Source: Hanleya hanleyi (lineage: Eukaryota > Mollusca > Polyplacophora > Lepidopleurida > Hanleyidae). Taken from it: a stretch of 64,000 nucleotides of DNA. The notes beneath the pieces were generated by a model that saw nothing but the letters and a program-made list of their open reading frames with translations, did no database searches and was not told the origin of the DNA. A program made the position numbers and the translations under genes. The DNA lies in contig JAVTVY010017438.1 of NCBI GenBank assembly GCA_036873755.1, positions 1-64,000 on the forward strand, read 5' to 3'. This document shows positions 41,901-47,900 of the stretch, piece by piece. The stretch's first letter is position 1; each line of letters begins with the position of its first letter.

Positions 41901-44900
41901 ATTGTTGAAGGGGTTTTCTGCTCGGTAAGTTAAAACTTAATGAAAAAATTTGAACTTCTCGAAACAATAAGTGTTCGTAACTGAAGGCTCAGTTTTATGA
42001 AAAGACAAAACATGCAAAATGGAATTTAACTTCAAACTTGTTAATCTCAGAACAAATACATTCACTTTTTTTTAAATCTCAGAGAAAGTAGCGCTCTAAT
42101 AACATATACATGTGTGTTGATCATGGTCATAGTTCACACAATAAGACCACAGTGACTTGGGTGGCAGGGGGTATCTTCGTCGATGTTGTTGTTGTTGTGA
42201 TTATATATATATATATATTTATTATTTGCAAGAATATAATTATTTCTCATCTTTTCATACACCACAATGACAGTAGATGTCACAAAAATGCTTTCTATAC
42301 GCCCTACATCGATCTACATACCCCTCCTCTACTAGATTACAACACATATAAGGGAAGTGGAAAGAGGTGCCGACATACTGACAGAGTCACATGGCTTTAC
42401 AGTATAGTCTTCTCCGTCTCTAATGATAAGTGTGGTTACTATACTGTTAAAGAATTCGCCACGAATCCTGGTACACGGTCCGCGGTAACACATTCTCCAC
42501 GATATGGCTGTTTTCCAGTAACAGCTCGTAGAACCATGAAACAGAACAAACGCGATTCTTGGAAAAATTATGTTTCTAAGATCAACACACATACTCCTAT
42601 AACAAAAGTTTGGAATATGATCCAAAGAATAAAAGGTAAAAGTTCCAAATCTAGTGTTCATCATCTCAATGATGGAAATGAGGTGTTAACTGACAGAGTA
42701 GAGATTGCAAATAAGCTAGGCGAAACAATTGCCAAATTTTCTTCCTCAGATAATTATATGCCTAAATTTCAGTTTCCAGGAGAGAGAAGAGAAAAATGAA
42801 ATTAAATTCCCCTCCGGTAACCATGAAAGCGATAACGCGGTACGCTATGTTTACAGTTGAGGAACTTCATGCTTCTCTCTCGAAAGCTAATGATTCTGCT
42901 GCAGGCCCTGATAATATTCATTATCAACTTTTGAACATCTACTAGAATCTTCTCTAGAAATTCTATTACGCATATTCAACAGACTTTGGACAAGAGAAGA
43001 CTTTCCACCGTCATGGCATAATGCCATCGTTATACCAGTACCAAAGCCTGGCCGTAACCATACAGACCCTGGTAATTATCGTCCGATTTCACTGACTAGC
43101 TGTGTTTGTAAAACAATGGAACGCATGATAAATGATCGCCTTGTTTGGTACCTAGAAACTGAAAAGAAACTTACTGATATTCAAGCTGATTTCCGTAAAA
43201 ATAGAAGTACCATTGACCATTTAGTCAGATTAGATTCTTATGTCAAGAATGCTTTCGCCAAGAATGAACATGTAGTTTCCATCTTTTTTTATTCAGAAAA
43301 AGCCTATGATACTACACGGAAATACGGGATTCTAAAAGACCTTCATACTATGGGATTAAAGGGTCGTTTACCCATTTTCATACCCAACTTTTTGAATGAT
43401 AGACAATTCCAAGTTCGGTTGGGTACAACCATGTCTGATCATTTCGACCAAGATCAGGGTGTCCCACAGGGCAGTATTTTGTCTACTGCTCTATTTATTA
43501 TCAAGATCAACAGCTTAGCGGAAGTTTTGAATAAATCAATAGATGGTTCACTCTTTGTAGACGATTTCAACATTTCCTGCAGTGGAAAAGTATACACAAT
43601 ATTGAGAGAACATTACAACTTTGTCTGAATAGAATTCAGAAATGGTGTCTAGAAAATGGCTTCAAATTCTCCAGAGTTAAAACAAATTGTATACATTTCT
43701 GCAGGAAATATTTCCAGCACAAAGATCCAGTATTAACATTAGATGGAATTGAGATCAAAGAGGTGAAATTCTTAGGAATGTTGTTTGACCACCGACTAAC
43801 ATTCAAATCGCATATAAATTGCTTGAAAGCTAAGTGCACGAAAGCTCTTGATTTGTTGAAGGTAGCTTATATGTCGAAGCAGATGAATTACCTTTAGAAC
43901 TTCGAAGAATTAAACCATCACTCCAATATATCACAAAATTGCGATCAAATCAATCGAGTCCTGGATATAACTGTGTTTTCAAACCTCAGTTCGTGGATCT
44001 GTTTTTTAAGAAACCCTCCATTATTCCACCACTTGGAATTCGTATGAAACCACACATTGTAGCAGCTGGTATTAAAATTAGTCAAACATTACCTAACAAG
44101 CTCTTATCAATTCCACCATGGCAGTTAGCTTAACCAGAAGCAAATATTTCTCTAACGAAATATAAAAAAGCAGACACGAGTCCGCTCTTGTATACACAAG
44201 AATTTGGTCTACTGAGAGAGAAATATAGATCGCATCAGGCTATTTATACAGATGCTTCTAAAGATGGTGAGAGAGTAGCATGTGCTACTATCTTTAGTTC
44301 CAAAACTAAAACCTGTCGACTACCAAGTAAATGTTCGATATTCACTGCAGAAGCAAAAGCTATATTGTTGGCTTTAGAAGGTATTGGTTCCACTAAAAGG
44401 AAAAAATATGTCATATTCTCAGATTCACTGTCATGCCTCCATGGGATTAAAAGTGGAACTTCGACTCATCCCACTATCTTGAGTATTCTACAACTACATG
44501 ACTGTACATTTGATCAACAGATTGATATTGTGTTTTGTTGGTTGCCTAGTCACGTTGGCATCAAAGGTAATACTGAGGCTGATAGGATGGCTAAGGCAAC
44601 CCCAGATGAGGAGGTTGATACTGTTGGAATCCTATATATGGATTTCAGACCCTCTATCTGTACTTATGTGAGACTGCTGTTTTAGTCTTTAAGGAATGCT
44701 GTGAATAATAAAAAACTTCATGAGTTCAAACAAATTAGGCTGTAGTCATCTGAACAGCCAGAAACTTTCCATCAAACCATGATCAAGCGGTGTAGAATCG
44801 ACCATACACGATTAACTCACGAACATTTACTAAAAAGAGCCAGTGCCACGGTGTATTCCATGCCACGAATATCTCACGGTGAAACATATTCTTATCGAAT

Positions 44901-47900
44901 GCATAGATTTTCAGATTGCAAGAGATGCTTTTTATCGAGCGACTACTTTGGGAGATCTTTTTGGGAGGATTGCATCTTGGGTTATTTGAGAGAAATCGGG
45001 CTGTTACATAAGTTTTAATGTGTATGCGTAGGATTACTAAGTTAGTGACTTGAGAACTTAGAATTTTGTATGATCGTCGTTATATAGCTGAAATATTGCT
45101 GAACGCGACATTAAACCTTAATTCTCTCTATGTCTCTCTCTCTCTCCAGTAACTTTCCAGAATTCCGAAGACTTTTGAAATCGAGACCGAACGGCTTCGA
45201 ATGCAGGAAAACTTACCTCATGGTATTATCCATGCCCGTTGAGTTTTCACCATATTTCACGTCTGCTCATCCATTTACTGTTGGTTGTCTGCAGACATCC
45301 AAATTACCCCGTGTACCGGGATTCGTGGCAAAAGTCTGTATACGGCTTTAACATTATAGTTACCGCACTTGTCATTAGAGGCGGAGATCTAGTAGAGGAG
45401 GGGTATGTAGATCGGTGTAGGGCGCATAGAAAGCATTTTTATGACATATACTGGCATTGTGGTGTATGAAAAGGTGGGAAATAATTATATTCTTGGAAAA
45501 AAAAAATATATATATAACAACAACAACATCGACGAAGATACCCCCTGCCACCCAAGTCACTGTGAATAAGACTACAAGCATTAGTCGTGCATTGCCTGTG
45601 GAGACTTTACTCCGATCCTGTTTTTTATTGGAAACAGGGAGCTCTCTTTGGGACTTTCATAGGAATCTGTTTCACATTCTGGATTGCAATCGGTGGAGCA
45701 TTTCACAGGACACCATGGCTACCACCAGCGCCATCTGATGGATGTTTCACCAACAGTTCCTCGTGTAACAACACCTCATCAATGTCCTGTATCCTCAACG
45801 ATACTGGACACGATAATGTCATCTGGACAGATACACCTTATCAAGGGTAAGAATTTGCTTTTTGAATTTGGGAAACAATCGATTTTGTTTTCATTTTCTT
45901 GTGTTTATTTGTTAAGCCTTCACACGAGTAAAACATTTACCAAAAGTCAAGGTCACTTTGGATTAATCGGATATCACCATTCTATACACAATAACTCAAA
46001 CTATCCCCGTACAATTTTACAGCTGGTTTACCCCTGTAAGCCAGAAGAGGCATATAGTGTAACAAAATCAAAGGTTGAATATTTTTCACCCAATACAAAT
46101 TAAGGTTACAGTTTCCATGTCCCTACAGATATTTCATTTGACGGCAATAATTTATGGGGGGATTGGGATATATTTATAAGCCGCCGATTGGATGATATTT
46201 AAGCTTATTTACTCCAATTGCGTATATTTGTTGTGTCCAGATTTGTTTTGTCCAGTACAGATTTGCAGATTTGTAAATATGCATATATTGCACAATCTCC
46301 GAACCAGATGCAGATTTACTCACCATGCAAATATACACACGTGGGTAATAGCGATAACATGTATTTCATTTTGTAGAGTGTATTAATTTACACGGGTATG
46401 TAAATGTCTACGTGGGATCGCGGATTGTACACGAATAGACCATGTAGGATAACATAGCGGCTCCTATCATACGAGCGAGTTTATGCTGTCCTTTCGCCAG
46501 TAGTTCTTATATGCATATTCACAAGGAAAGTTGGTGTAATTGAGTTAACCCAGTTAGCGCTTACAGAAATATCAGAAAAATGTGATAATGTGGAAGATTA
46601 AACACGATTTCTCACAGCAGAATTATGAGCAGGCATAGAACAGTTACCTGTAGTCTCATTCTGCAACTGGTTAAAAACAGATCGAGAAACCGATTCGCTG
46701 AATGGATCCGACCGTCTCCCAACCGTGAATCCGTTCCTACACGAGATTATGCAGAAGCCCCGAAATTTCCGACACTCCTAAACAATAAAACGGAGAGTGT
46801 CGATGACATGATCCAAATTTCAACTTGCAAGCGAAGTTTCCCCCCCCCCCCGGTGTGTTGTTTAGATTACCCTCGGCTGAAACCGAAACATCACAGCGCC
46901 CTAACAACTTTTTCAGATAATTCTATTTTTGTTTAGTTTGATCACATGCCCGCAAAACAAGAGATTTGGGGGTGGGCGGGGGGGTGGTATTAGGGTGAAG
47001 TGTCGAAATATGGGGTCTCTATATATAACCCAATGCTTTATATAAATAAGCATGGGGTTATATATAGAGACCCAATATTTCGACACTACACCCTAATACC
47101 ACCCCAAATGTCTTGTTTTGCGGGCCTGTGTTTTGATGTAGTCGCAAACGTTTATCTTTGTTCGAGAAGATGACCAAACGACAGTTTGAGAATGTATTCA
47201 TGGATCTGCTTGGTTCCTTCTGGTAACACGGCATATTTATGTTTGGAACATTGACGATATAGAATTACCAGTGATTCCTTGCGGTTGTTATCGTCAAGGG
47301 CTGACTTGTGGAGAGGAAGGGAAGACTGACGCTAATATATTTTATCTCTAGACAAAATTAAATAAAGTGACACAAATTTAAACATCGTCAGTGTTGTGAA
47401 TGGAGACCTGTGGCAGAATTTATTCGCCATAAAAAGTACCCAAGGCATGAGATGCAATGTGAGCATGTTAGCAAACTATTTTCCAAGGTTAACCGTGAAT
47501 GTACCTCCGCCTAAAGTAGCCCCGGCTGGACCAAATACATTAATCTATCTCGAATTCCAGGATATAAGGCTGGAGACAGACGATGCCCACCCAAGGCGCC
47601 ACGGGATGGGCTGTACCTTGCACCCCTGATGTTGGAACACACGTAGATGGTTAGCCTATCTCACTCGACCATTGTGAGATTGTGAACCCAGATTAAGTTA
47701 TCTCGCCGCCTCAAACACATTTGGTGCAGTGTGTGATAACATGAAACCTCTCCCAAATCATAGCCCTTTTGCATCTGTCGACAATACGTATCATGCTATT
47801 CCTTCTTGTTATGTAAGATAACATTTACCAGAGTTATCTCCCGTGTCACCTGTATTTATCTCTATTCACACATGCCCAGCCAAATCAAAATAGTGCAGAT

